This document shows positions 1 to 10,300 of a DNA stretch of 32,262 nucleotides, one piece after another. Under the pieces are notes generated by a model that made no database searches, was not told the DNA's origin, and saw only the letters and a list, made by a program, of their open reading frames with translations. Position 1 is the stretch's first letter. Each line of letters starts with the position of its first letter. A program made the position numbers and the translations under genes. This stretch comes from Dehalococcoidales bacterium (GTDB lineage Bacteria; Chloroflexota; Dehalococcoidia; Dehalococcoidales; UBA5760): NCBI GenBank assembly GCA_028717305.1, contig JAQUOC010000003.1, forward strand, positions 1 through 32,262, read 5' to 3'.

Positions 1-620
1 TCTTCCGGGACATCGAACGGTTAAAGCGACTGATTAACAACAGACTTTTTCCCGTTCAGATTGTATTCGCCGGCAAGTCCCACCCGGCTGATTTACCATC
101 CAAGCACCTTCTGCATCAGGTTTATACTGTAGCTACGGAAAGGGATTTTGAGGGTCGAATTGCCTTTGTGGAAGACTATGATATGCACATGGCCCACTAT
201 CTGGTACAGGGGGTAGATGTCTGGTTGAATACCCCGCGCCGGTTGCGAGAGGCCTCCGGTACCAGCGGGATGAAGGCGGCGTTGAACGGGGTGCTTAATC
301 TGAGCGTTGCCGATGGCTGGTGGCACGAGGGGTACAACGGTTCTAACGGATGGGTGCTTGGTGACAGTACGGCAAGACCGGAGCCGAATGAGGAGGATGC
401 CATGGATGCCGAGGCGTTCTATCATCTCCTGGAAACAGAAATAGTACCTCTCTACTACTCCCGGGATTCTAAAGGCATCCCCAGGGGCTGGATACACATG
501 GTTAAGAAGTCCGTTAGCTCTACCGTACCCGCTTTTTGCACCCGGCGGATGATCAAGGAATATGCCGACCGGATGTATAAGCCGGCTTTTCAGTCAATGA
601 TAGGCGCAAAACCACGCTAG
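1..620 (+). CDS. glgP: Glycogen/alpha-glucan phosphorylase, C-terminal part (5' end outside window)
   Basis: This is the C-terminal ~205 residues of a GT35 alpha-glucan phosphorylase, which releases glucose-1-phosphate from glycogen using PLP. The reading frame is open from base 3 to the TAG at 618-620, so the start lies upstream of the window. The diagnostic stretch EASGTSGMKAALNG is visible (about 252-293); by family knowledge the Lys of GTSGMK carries the PLP. It is followed by LSVADGWW and NGWVLGD, typical of the shorter bacterial/archaeal phosphorylase type. It is read towards the minus-strand glycogen operon and is convergent with the GH57 gene. The product is clear; the N-terminal half and any promoter cannot be seen. 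Confidence 0.95.
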   Translation, partial: FRDIERLKRLINNRLFPVQIVFAGKSHPADLPSKHLLHQVYTVATERDFEGRIAFVEDYDMHMAHYLVQGVDVWLNTPRRLREASGTSGMKAALNGVLNLSVADGWWHEGYNGSNGWVLGDSTARPEPNEEDAMDAEAFYHLLETEIVPLYYSRDSKGIPRGWIHMVKKSVSSTVPAFCTRRMIKEYADRMYKPAFQSMIGAKPR

Positions 621-702
621 GCATCCGTTAGCAGGATGTTCAGCGCCTCGGTAATGCTTACCAAACGGGACGTCCCATGAGTAGAGACGAGGTTAATCTC
701 AC

Positions 703-732
703 TTTTTAAGAAAACTACCCGACGGCTTCGGG
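703..732 (-). terminator. Possible rho-independent terminator of the glycogen operon
   Basis: Read on the minus strand, CCCGA-agccg-TCGGG (732-718) forms a 5-bp GC-rich stem and is followed by the T-rich run TAGTTTTCTT. It lies just after the stop codon of the GH57 gene, in the 138-bp gap between convergent genes. The stem is short, so confidence is moderate. A palindrome GGGACGTCCC (667-676) lies in the same gap. Confidence 0.4.
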
Positions 733-758
733 GATAATTATGCCCAGGTCGTCAATCT

Positions 759-3185
759 CTAGGTAACCCTTATCGATAGCTGCTGCCCGATAGAGATAAA
801 CAGGTCGGCCCATATCTTAGCTTTCCCGTCTCCCTGAGATGATCTTTTCTGAAATGCAGGGTAGGCATCACGGAGCATTTTATGGTACAGGTTCTGAACC
901 TGCCAAAGGTTTGTTTCAAAGGGAAATGATCGGGAAAGATCCAGCACCGCCTTTAGATTCTCCAGTCTCGCCGTATCGTCGGGCTCGGACACCAGGTGAG
1001 TCATCGTTTTCACCAGGTTCTGCTCGAACAGACGGGACAGCCCCTCCTTATCGAGATCAATTTCCCATAGCTGGCTATCATCCAGAAGAAAACTGACACG
1101 TTCCACATCGATGGTATCGTTGGACAGAGCCTGGCGCAGATCGGTATTCAGTATGAACCCGGATGTGGTACGAAGGGCCTCGGGCATCGGATTGCCGAGA
1201 TCAGCCAAGAAGCGCATTAACGGGTAGTAGGTTTCATGCAGTTGGCGATACGATGCTTCAACGTCAGCCAGCATGTCCTCCAGAACACGATCCAATACGC
1301 AGCGCTGCTCGTCACGGAAGAGTGATTTTATAGAGTAGGTTGATCCTCCGAAGTGCTTGTCCAGGAGACGGACGACTGCGGAGAAATCGGTAGTAGCACA
1401 GGTCTCGGTTATCTCCCGGATCATGACCCGATAAGCCTCCTCTCCTTGATAATCCCGGATGCCGGCATTGATATTATGCCCGCCAAGGTGAAGAACACCG
1501 AACGTAAGCAGTTTAGTCTCCTTGCTGATCACAGAACTTATCGCTACCCTTCCTGCTGCCAGCCGGGTTTTACCGCAATCGGTAGTCTGATAGTCTTCCC
1601 TGTCTACATCGTAGCAGTAGATCCTGGCGTGATTTCCATAATCCTCGAACAGTGAGCTGATGGCATAATGAGCACCAACCTTGGTAAGGTCCACCATTGC
1701 CGTTTTCACTAACTTGTCGTAGATCAGGCGGCCGTTACCATATCTGGGGACGTTGCTCCTGGCCAGTTCCAGATGCGCTAGAAAATCCTGCTCGGTATGA
1801 TCACCAAACAGTTCTTCCGCCAGTTGAACCGCCCGTCCGGCGTATTGGACCACCTGTACCGTCTCGATACCGGACAGTTCGTCAAAGAACCATCCGCAGC
1901 TGGTGTACATGAGCATAGCATGGCGTTGAAGCTCGAGCATTTTGAGAACCGTTACCGACTCCGTATCGTCCAGCCTGCGTGTGCCATGCCGCTCCAGAAA
2001 GCTGCGGACGTTGTCCTCTGAGCGGTTGAGGACTACCTCGATATAGGCATCACGGGCTGCCCAGGGGTCTTTCAAAAATTCCCGTGCCCTCTCTTCATAT
2101 TTAGGAGCCAGCGTATCACGTAACCAGTCCATTGCCTCACGTAGCGGAGCCCGCCAGGACTGCTTCCACCCCGGATTTCTCCCTGCGTTACACCCGCAGT
2201 CGCTACGCCAACGTTCCACTCCATGCACGCAGCTCCAGGAAGTATTCTCACTAATCTCAACCTCATCAGCAGGCGGGCATTTCTCCAGGTATTCACCATA
2301 GTTGGTGATACGGGCAAGGCCACTACCTTCAATATGGTGTAAAGCATAAGCCAACGCCATATCACCGAAGCGGTGATGGTGACCATAAGTCTCTCCATCG
2401 GTAGCAATGTGAACTAGCTGAGGCCGGCTACACCCTTCACGAAAGGAACCGGTAAGACGAGACGCAAAACTGTCGCCGCTTTTAAGGAGATCCTCAAAGG
2501 CAACGCTACGGGCAATCGGACCATCATAGAAGAAAATGCACAGACTCCGCCCCGAGGGCAGGTTAAGCTGATAAGGCATCGTGGGGTCGATGCCGGAATC
2601 ATCGACCTGATGCCAGGCATCGGTACCAATATGGCGCACGCGACTGGCCTGATGGGGAGCCAGGATAGTAAAGATGATCCCCTGTTCAGTCAGGATATCC
2701 AGCGTTTCCAGGTCGACAGCGGTTTCCGGAAGCCACATCCCCTCAGGTCGTCTTCCGAAACGATGCTCGAAGTCCCTGATTCCCCAGATTACCTGCGTGA
2801 TCTTATCACGACGGTTGGCCAAGGGCATAATCATATGGTTATAGGCTTGAGCGATAGCTGATCCATGTCCGGAAAAGGCGCTTTGACTCTCCCAGTCGGC
2901 ATCCAAAATGGCCTGATATGTATCCGGAGCGTTTGACTGCATCCACATCAGTAAGGTCGGACCGAAGTCAAAGCTGATTTTAGCGTAGTTATTCACCATC
3001 TGAGTGATGTACTTGTCCTTATCCAGAATGCGCGAGACAGCATTGGGTGCATAGCACTCTGCCGTAACCTTTTCGTTCCAATCATGGTAGGGATAGGCGG
3101 AATCCTGCATTTCCACATATTCCAGCCAGGCATTCTCTCGCGGCGGCTGGTAGAAGTGGCCGTGAATACAGATATAGCGATCCAT
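759..3185 (-). CDS. GH57-like glycoside hydrolase with DUF3536 domain
   Basis: An 808-residue protein of the GH57/DUF3536 family, probably a cytoplasmic alpha-glucan-acting enzyme. The N-terminus has the GH57 region-1 motif HGHFYQPPRENAW (residues 8-20). WLPE (151-154) supplies the expected nucleophile Glu154, and TDGETYGHHH (262-271) the expected acid Asp263. A cysteine-rich motif SWSC-HGV-RW-DCGC (about 316-332) leads into the DUF3536-type C-terminal half, and the C-terminus ISIGQQLSIRV fits the family. There is no signal peptide. It is the last gene of the treS-malQ-glgB operon, 65 bp after glgB, with a purine-rich GGGAGAG upstream of the ATG. Amylase, branching or glucanotransferase activity cannot be decided from sequence. 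Confidence 0.88.
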   Translation of the reverse strand: MDRYICIHGHFYQPPRENAWLEYVEMQDSAYPYHDWNEKVTAECYAPNAVSRILDKDKYITQMVNNYAKISFDFGPTLLMWMQSNAPDTYQAILDADWESQSAFSGHGSAIAQAYNHMIMPLANRRDKITQVIWGIRDFEHRFGRRPEGMWLPETAVDLETLDILTEQGIIFTILAPHQASRVRHIGTDAWHQVDDSGIDPTMPYQLNLPSGRSLCIFFYDGPIARSVAFEDLLKSGDSFASRLTGSFREGCSRPQLVHIATDGETYGHHHRFGDMALAYALHHIEGSGLARITNYGEYLEKCPPADEVEISENTSWSCVHGVERWRSDCGCNAGRNPGWKQSWRAPLREAMDWLRDTLAPKYEERAREFLKDPWAARDAYIEVVLNRSEDNVRSFLERHGTRRLDDTESVTVLKMLELQRHAMLMYTSCGWFFDELSGIETVQVVQYAGRAVQLAEELFGDHTEQDFLAHLELARSNVPRYGNGRLIYDKLVKTAMVDLTKVGAHYAISSLFEDYGNHARIYCYDVDREDYQTTDCGKTRLAAGRVAISSVISKETKLLTFGVLHLGGHNINAGIRDYQGEEAYRVMIREITETCATTDFSAVVRLLDKHFGGSTYSIKSLFRDEQRCVLDRVLEDMLADVEASYRQLHETYYPLMRFLADLGNPMPEALRTTSGFILNTDLRQALSNDTIDVERVSFLLDDSQLWEIDLDKEGLSRLFEQNLVKTMTHLVSEPDDTARLENLKAVLDLSRSFPFETNLWQVQNLYHKMLRDAYPAFQKRSSQGDGKAKIWADLFISIGQQLSIRVT

Positions 3186-3250
3186 AATAACTCTCTCCCG
3201 AGGAAAGAAGTACCCCAGGGACTAGGTGGCCCCCAAACAGATTCCAGTAA

Positions 3251-5245
3251 TCATTTATCTTGATTCGCTGACTTACTACTCTTGAAGTAGACCATAGCCA
3301 GCGGCGGCAACGTGATCCCGATAGAATAGGGGCGGCCATGAACTGAAGACCGATGTGCTCTCAAGCTCTTCGGATTACCCTGACCGCTACCGCCGTACTC
3401 GCTGCTATCGCTGTTCAATAACTCATCCCAAAAGCCGCCGCGCGGCACACCCACCTGGTAATCCTGATATGTCACCGGAGTAAAATTACCGACCACCAGC
3501 AATATATCATCAGTCGATTTTCCCTTGCGTACAAAACTGATGACACTCTGCAGAGCAGCGCTGGAATCGACCCACTCAAAGCCGGCCGGATCGCAGTCCG
3601 ATTCGTACAGTGCGGGCTCAGCCCGGTATAATCCATTTAACGCCTTCACCCAGCTCTGGATACCACCATGGCGCCGGTAATCAAGGAAATGCCAGTCGAT
3701 ACTGCCGTCATGATCCCATTCCCGCCATTGTCCCAGCTCTGCTCCCATAAAGAGCAGCTTCTTACCCGGCTGTCCGTACATATATGCCAGCAGCAATCTC
3801 AGATTGGCTAACTTCTGCCAGTCGTCACCGGGCATCTTCCCAACCAGAGACCCCTTACCGTGAACCACTTCGTCATGGGATAAAGGCAGGACGAAGTTCT
3901 CGTTAAAAGCATAAATCATGCGAAAGGTTAAAGTATTGTGGTGGTATTTCCGGTGGATCGGGTCTCTCGACATATATTCGAGCGTATCGTGCATCCAGCC
4001 CATATCCCACTTCAGGCCGAATCCCAGGCCCCCCAGATAGGTCGGACGCGATACCATCGGCCAGGCGGTAGAATCCTCAGCAATTGTCTGCACATCGGGA
4101 TAATTCGCGTACACCTCCTCATTCAACCTGCGCAGGAAGGCAATCGCTTCGAGGTTCTCCCGGCCTCCATATTTATTGGGAATCCATTCTCCTTCCTTCC
4201 GAGAATAATCCAGGTAGAGCATCGAAGCAACCGCATCGACACGCAAGCCATCAACATGATATTTATCCAGCCAGAACAGAGCGCTGCTAATGAGAAAACT
4301 CCGCACTTCAGCACGTCCGTAGTTGAAGATGCAGCTTGTCCAGTCATGATGGAACCCCTTTCTCGGGTCTGCATGCTCGTAAAGGTGAGTTCCATCAAAG
4401 AGTCCCAGTCCATGCTCATCAGTAGGAAAATGCGAAGGGACCCAGTCCAGAATTACCCCGATACCGTTTTGATGGAGGTAATCAACAAGGTACATAAAGT
4501 CCTGCGGTGTGCCATAACGGCTGGAGGGAGCGAAATAACCGGTCGTCTGGTATCCCCAGGAACCGAAGAAAGGGTGCTCCATAACCGGCAGAAACTCAAC
4601 GTGAGTGAAGCCCATTTGCCGAACATAGTCGGTAAGCTGAACCGCCAGCTCCCGATAGGAAAGGGAGCGATAACCTTCTTCGGGTACCCTTTTCCAGGAA
4701 CCCAGGTGTACCTCATAGATAGCCATTGGGCTGTCGAGCGCATTACGATTACCACGATGCGCCATCCATTCAGCGTCGCCCCAGCCGTATTCAAGATCCC
4801 AGACTACGGACGCCGTTTTGGGAGCTATTTCATTATAGAAGGCGAAAGGATCGGCCTTTTCTCTACTGCGCCCACCGTAACGAGGGATAATATGGTACTT
4901 ATACAGGGTACCTTTGCCGATGCCGGGAATAAACGCCTCCCATATGCCTGACTGGCCCCGCGGCCATAACGGATTAGCTGCGCCGTCCCAGCCATTGAAG
5001 TCACCGACTACAGATACCTCTCTGGCATCGGGAGCCCACACCGAAAAATAGATTCCTTTTTGCTCATTAAGGTTGAGGGGATATGCCCCCATCTTATGAT
5101 ACAGCCGAAAGTGGTTACCCTCATTGAAAAGATAGAGGTCATCTTCTGTGAGGAGTGTTATCTGTGGGGACTTAAGTGGAATCCCCGGTTTCATGTCAGG
5201 CTTCTGATCCGATTTACTGCTGTATGATGCCTCTTTCTTCGCCAT
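3251..5245 (-). CDS. glgB: 1,4-alpha-glucan branching enzyme
   Basis: A 664-residue GH13 branching enzyme that transfers alpha-1,4 segments to alpha-1,6 branch points in glycogen. An N-terminal CBM48/E-set domain (YFSVWAPDAREVSVVGDFN, residues 66-84) precedes the TIM barrel. The catalytic triad is visible: Asp337 in DGLRVDAVASMLY, Glu390 in TIAEDST and Asp458 in LSHDEVVHGKGS. HVEFLPVMEHPF and GYQTTGYFAP are classical branching-enzyme motifs. The first ~40 residues are Lys/Ser/Pro-rich and poorly conserved. The ATG overlaps the malQ stop by one base (TAATG) and has a GGAGGAAG site inside the malQ end, so translational coupling is likely. Confidence 0.96.
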   Translation of the reverse strand: MAKKEASYSSKSDQKPDMKPGIPLKSPQITLLTEDDLYLFNEGNHFRLYHKMGAYPLNLNEQKGIYFSVWAPDAREVSVVGDFNGWDGAANPLWPRGQSGIWEAFIPGIGKGTLYKYHIIPRYGGRSREKADPFAFYNEIAPKTASVVWDLEYGWGDAEWMAHRGNRNALDSPMAIYEVHLGSWKRVPEEGYRSLSYRELAVQLTDYVRQMGFTHVEFLPVMEHPFFGSWGYQTTGYFAPSSRYGTPQDFMYLVDYLHQNGIGVILDWVPSHFPTDEHGLGLFDGTHLYEHADPRKGFHHDWTSCIFNYGRAEVRSFLISSALFWLDKYHVDGLRVDAVASMLYLDYSRKEGEWIPNKYGGRENLEAIAFLRRLNEEVYANYPDVQTIAEDSTAWPMVSRPTYLGGLGFGLKWDMGWMHDTLEYMSRDPIHRKYHHNTLTFRMIYAFNENFVLPLSHDEVVHGKGSLVGKMPGDDWQKLANLRLLLAYMYGQPGKKLLFMGAELGQWREWDHDGSIDWHFLDYRRHGGIQSWVKALNGLYRAEPALYESDCDPAGFEWVDSSAALQSVISFVRKGKSTDDILLVVGNFTPVTYQDYQVGVPRGGFWDELLNSDSSEYGGSGQGNPKSLRAHRSSVHGRPYSIGITLPPLAMVYFKSSKSANQDK

Positions 5246-7374
5246 TACCGGTACTTCCTCCGCTTACGGATCTGGTCTACGGTTAGTAGTGTATCAACTA
5301 CCTGAGACAATTGGCAAAATTGCCCGAGAGCGTATCGTGATCTGTGGCGCCAGTTCGGATACTCTACCGTGGTGCCCGGTATGTTCTGTTGTTGTATCTC
5401 GAGCCAAAGGTCTTCCAGATTGACAACAACTATCCGGGCCTTACTGGCGGCTAAAAACGACAGACTGGACTTGATAATGGCGTGGATATCATCATCCGAC
5501 CCGCAAAGCCACCCGCTATCCTTCAAAATAGAAACCAGGGCCTCTTTCATACGCAGTAGCTTGTCCTGCTCCGATTTTACACCTGCGCTGTCCAGCAGAC
5601 CGAGTTTACTTCGTTCTTCGATATCCAGACCCTGCCACAGTGAGGCAAATGGCGGCATATCATGCGTATTAAGGCTGGCTACCGCGCTGGAGGAAACCGG
5701 GTGAAGCCCTTTCGGCGAGTCAGCAGCAAGCTCGTAATGTAATATATACATGCGGGAGAAGTTGTGCCGACCCATAGCAGGCCGGATATATGAGGGCACC
5801 GTACCCAGGTCTTCACCGACGATGGTTGCCCGGTTTCGATGCGATTCCAGTGATAGTATTGCATAGAACTCTTCAGCCCGGTAACGTACATATACCCCCT
5901 GCCCAGGCCCTATACCATGTGGGATACAGAAAAGCCGATGCAAACCCATCACATGGTCGATACGAAGGACACCGGCATACCTGAGGTTATGGCGCAGACA
6001 GGCTACTATATAGCGGTAACCCTCTTCCCGAATCCTCTGCGGGTGCAGGGGAGGGAACCCCCAGTCCTGCCCGTTGGTAAAAACGTTGTCCGGAGGTGCT
6101 CCAACCGAGACACCTGAAACGAAAGCGTCCTGGTTATGCCACACATCATAGCTGTCGGGATGGACCCCAAGAGGGAGGTCCAGATAAAGCTTCATGTTTC
6201 TATCTTCGATCTCCTCTGCAATATGTTGAATCTGCTGATGGGCCAGCCATTGCACATAAAGATGATAACGTCTGTTTTCTTCGTCGTAGTCATTATCTCT
6301 GATAATACCGCTGCGCATTGGTTCCGGCCAAAATCGCCACGAAGTGCCCTGTCTCTCCATAGCAGCACGAAACCGGGCATAGTTTTCGACTACCGGGTTG
6401 GTATCTACGAAGTGCTGAAAATCACCGAGGCGACCGGATGACTCGGCAAAAAAGAAGCGGCAGAGTTCCTCCAGTACAACGCGCTTAAGCGCCATCTGGC
6501 GGCGGTAGTCAACCAGTGGCAGCCTGCGCAGGGCGGCAACTTCTTTCTCAAACGCAGCCGACTTTAGTATCGCCTGTGCCGATGAACACTTGGGGAGATC
6601 AGGTATCCTGTTGACATCCAGATAGAATTCATTCCATAGCTGCCGGCTGGCAGGAAGATAAGGACTGGGTTCGCAAATACCATCCAGAAACGTGGCTAAA
6701 AGAGGCAAAGTTGCTACGACATCCCCCCCCGTTTCAGCCAGCCATTCTACAAGTGCTTCCAAATCGGAGTAATCACCCCCTCCCCAACTTCCCTCCCTAT
6801 GCAGAGCATAAAGAGGCAGGAAGGCTCCCCACATCCCGGCATTCTCCTTGCCTCCAGGTACATAGGCCCGGCGGGGTGCCGAAACTATCAAGGACTCAGC
6901 GTGATTGCCCTCCAGACATATCGTGAACCGGTGGTATCCCCAGGGTAGCCTTACCGGCACACCGAGCTGTTTGACAACATAACCGATCCCCTCTATCTCC
7001 GAGTGCTCCAGCACGGGCATCTCGGTTCCAGGCTGGCGCCAGTTCATTTCCTCACCCCCCTCCATCTCTATATGACAACCAAGAAGTGCCTCCGAGAGAG
7101 ACGAGGGAAGCCTGACCCGGATTGAGAACGGAATATCATCCCAGGCTATTAAGACCGGCTCTACTATCATCTGCCAGAGCTCCTGACATCGCTGTCGCAG
7201 CGCAAACGGAACATCCTGTAGTCCGGTGATAGGCGCCCCCAGAGACTGAAGCACCGTTAGCAGGGATTCCACAGGCGCATGCTGCCGGCGGCGTTTCACA
7301 TCATAATAAGCCGACTGTATACCGTGTAGACTGGCGAGATGGTGCAGTGATCGACTACCAGAGGAGAAGTTCAT
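5245..7374 (-). CDS. malQ: 4-alpha-glucanotransferase (amylomaltase)
   Basis: A 709-residue GH77 enzyme that disproportionates maltodextrins. The N-terminal ~175 residues form a beta-rich extra domain, as in the longer MalQ proteins. The GH77 core starts near WGAFLPLYALHREGSWGGGD (182-201). The expected catalytic residues are Asp473 (LRIDHVMGLHR), Glu521 (VGEDLGTVP) and Asp572 (SLNTHDMPPF). The 250s-type segment is present as PPDNVFTNGQDWGFPPL (427-443). The start overlaps the treS stop (ATGA), placing it second in the operon between treS-mak and glgB. It likely processes maltose or maltodextrin exchanged with trehalose by TreS and short chains left by phosphorylase. Confidence 0.95.
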   Translation of the reverse strand: MNFSSGSRSLHHLASLHGIQSAYYDVKRRRQHAPVESLLTVLQSLGAPITGLQDVPFALRQRCQELWQMIVEPVLIAWDDIPFSIRVRLPSSLSEALLGCHIEMEGGEEMNWRQPGTEMPVLEHSEIEGIGYVVKQLGVPVRLPWGYHRFTICLEGNHAESLIVSAPRRAYVPGGKENAGMWGAFLPLYALHREGSWGGGDYSDLEALVEWLAETGGDVVATLPLLATFLDGICEPSPYLPASRQLWNEFYLDVNRIPDLPKCSSAQAILKSAAFEKEVAALRRLPLVDYRRQMALKRVVLEELCRFFFAESSGRLGDFQHFVDTNPVVENYARFRAAMERQGTSWRFWPEPMRSGIIRDNDYDEENRRYHLYVQWLAHQQIQHIAEEIEDRNMKLYLDLPLGVHPDSYDVWHNQDAFVSGVSVGAPPDNVFTNGQDWGFPPLHPQRIREEGYRYIVACLRHNLRYAGVLRIDHVMGLHRLFCIPHGIGPGQGVYVRYRAEEFYAILSLESHRNRATIVGEDLGTVPSYIRPAMGRHNFSRMYILHYELAADSPKGLHPVSSSAVASLNTHDMPPFASLWQGLDIEERSKLGLLDSAGVKSEQDKLLRMKEALVSILKDSGWLCGSDDDIHAIIKSSLSFLAASKARIVVVNLEDLWLEIQQQNIPGTTVEYPNWRHRSRYALGQFCQLSQVVDTLLTVDQIRKRRKYR

Positions 7375-10300
7375 TCTTTAGGAGTATTCCTCTCTGGCGC
7401 AATTGATTCATCGATTGGCGCTAACATCTGCAATATACCCCGCAGCGGTAAGCCCACCCATTGCGGACGATTGTTCAACTCGTAATTGAGCTCATAAATA
7501 GTCTTATCCAGAAGATAGGTATCCATTATTACTTTCATATCCTCACGATTTTGGGGTATTATCAACGTATCCGCCATCAGGTCGAGGTAGGACTTTACAT
7601 ACGTCGCCGATACGCACAGGTACCAGGCATACGCCCACTGCTCCAGCAGCGGGATATCTTCAGGCCTGACCACTGTCGATGCCTGACCCTGCAGGGCAAC
7701 GTAAGCAGCGTAGTGAAAGGAACGCACCATCCCGGCAACATCACGGAGAGGAGATCGTTTTATTTTGCGCTCTCCCAGGCGCCGAGCCGACTCACCCCCA
7801 AAATCGACAATAATAAAATCATCACCGGTATACAGCACATGTCCCAAATGGTAGTTGCCATGACAGCGGATTCGCATACCATCAATCTTATGCCTGGTAA
7901 TTTCCTTGAAACGACCGATAATGGCATTCTCCAGCCGGAGAACCCTCTCAGCATCCAGCTTTTTCTCTTCAGGAAGAGACTGAAGGCGCCGGGACAACAG
8001 CCACAATACTTTCTTGGCAAAACCCCTCATACCATGGTACAGAGAGCGCTGGTAGGTTAGAGAGAAAGGTTCGGGGACGAAGTCCTGATTTTCCAGGGCG
8101 GAAGCCAGCGTCAGGTGAAGCTCGGCAGTACGCTGGCCGAGCAGTTGTGCCGAAACCAGATAAGCCCCGATTGTATCGGTGATCAAGGAAGGTATCTCTT
8201 GGCCGGTAATATCCAGCAGAGAGCCTCCGGGGAGTACCGGTATTTCCCCATCCGGGTGTAAGAGAGCCGCCTCGAAGTAACGCCCCAGAGAATCCATAGT
8301 GTACTGCCAAGCATCACCCTCGTTAGTGACGTATCTATGAAACACCCCCAATGTGACCGGTTTACCACGACTGGTATGGTACTCGATAAAGCCGGCAACT
8401 GGCGGAGTGTTATCAAAACGCTCTATCTCGGTAAGAAAGCGCCCTAGCTCCAGTTCAGGACTAACGCCTTCTTCCAGACGCCGAAACATCTTAAGCTTGA
8501 GTCGTTCGCCATAAACTACCGATGTGTTAGCATGCTCTCCCTTGATCAAGCGTGACTCCAGAACTGTCTCTGGCGCCCCGCGTATCCTTCGAAATACTTT
8601 TGGAGTACGAAAGGCGATAACCTCCCCCCTATCACTTTTGAACCGACGGCGCCAGTCCACTGCATTCAGCAAGGCGTCACGAAAATCAGGGTTAATTAAA
8701 GCATCGTAAATGACCCCTTTTTCTTCGAACTCTTTCTCCTTACGTTTTAACTGAGCCACTAAGGCCTGAGGAAATTCGGCAACCACTTTGCTGGCATTTT
8801 CCCCCCAAGCCAGGACAACGGGAAGAAAATAGGTCTCGGGTTCTCCCTCGTAGTACTCTATCTGGAAAATAAAGCAGTACCCCGTGGTAGTTCTCCCAGG
8901 TACCTTAATCACATCCTGTATTTGTCCCGACCGGGCGTAGCGGGATTTGCCAGCAAACCAATGGCGCTGCCTGACATAGCGTAATAAAGCTGCTTCTAAA
9001 GGTACCTGCTGCCCGCTTTTATACAGCTCCGAAAAATCCCTGCTCAAGGTAAGCGTCGTCACCGGAACCCCTTCTCTTGAAGCGCCCAGATCAATCTGCT
9101 CAGGGCGAACCGACCGCAGAGAAAACCAGTAGAAGGCGTACGGGCTTAAGGTAATCGGATACAAGGCTTCTCCAATTACGGGGAATTCCGTTTGCCCGAA
9201 CATCTCGGTAGGTACTTTGCCAATGAACTCGGAGAGATTAAGCCCGGTATGCTGCGACAACCGGGAGAGATTTGCCACCACCAGAATAGTCTCATCTCCG
9301 TAACAGCGGAGAAAGGCCAGCACTCTACGATTTTCCGGCTGCAGGAACTGCAGGTTACCCCGGCTGAAAGCCCTGAATCGCTTTCGCAGGGCGATCAACC
9401 GCTTCATCCACCACAGTAGAGAGTCCTGGTTATTTTGCTGTGCCTCCACATTGATAGCTTCGTAATGATATTCAGGATCAATGTTGACCGGAAGATACAG
9501 CCGTTGCGGATTGGTGCGGGAGAAACCGGCGTTCCGGTCTGCGCTCCACTGCATCGGAGTACGGACGCCGTCCCGATCACCCAGGTAGAAATTATCACCC
9601 ATGCCGATTTCATCACCATAATAAATAATCGGCGCACCGGGCAGGGAAAAGAGAAGGCCGTTCATCAGCTCTATTTTCTTACGGTCGTTGTTGAGCAGTG
9701 GCGCCAGACGGCGACGAATACCGAGGTTAATCCGGGCCTGGGTATCGTAGGCATAAACCCGATACATATAGTCTCTCTCTTCGTCGGTAACCATCTCCAG
9801 AGTCAGCTCATCGTGATTACGGAGAAAAAGAGCCCACTGGCAGTTCTCGGGAACAGACGGCGTATTTTGAAGAATATCAACAATAGGGAAACGGTCTTCC
9901 ATACGAATGGCCATGAACATCCGGGGCATGAGAGGAAAATGGTAGGCCATATGGCACTCATCCCCCTCACCGAAGTAGGCAACGGCATCCTCCGCCCACT
10001 GATTCGCCTCAGCCAGCAACATTCGGTTTGCGTGCTTTCGGTCTATTTGCTGACGCAATTCTTTAAGGAAAGCATGCGTCTCCGGCAGATTCTCGCAATT
10101 AGTTCCTTCCCGTTCGTACAGATACGGCACCGCATCCAAACGAATTCCGGAGACCCCCAGGTTGAGCCAGAAGTCAATCGCCTTGAACATGGCCTGTCGC
10201 ACCAGGGGATTATCATAGTTGAGGTCCGGCTGGTGTGAGTAGAAACGATGCCAGTAGTAGGCTTCTGCCACCGGATCCCAGGCCCAGTTCGATGACTCGA

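Noticed and set aside
3938..4951. 337-codon plus-strand ORF
   Set aside because: It lies antisense inside glgB, whose catalytic motifs are intact on the other strand; it has no family features.
9435..10238. 267-codon plus-strand ORF
   Set aside because: It is antisense to the TreS catalytic domain and has no ribosome site or recognisable domain.
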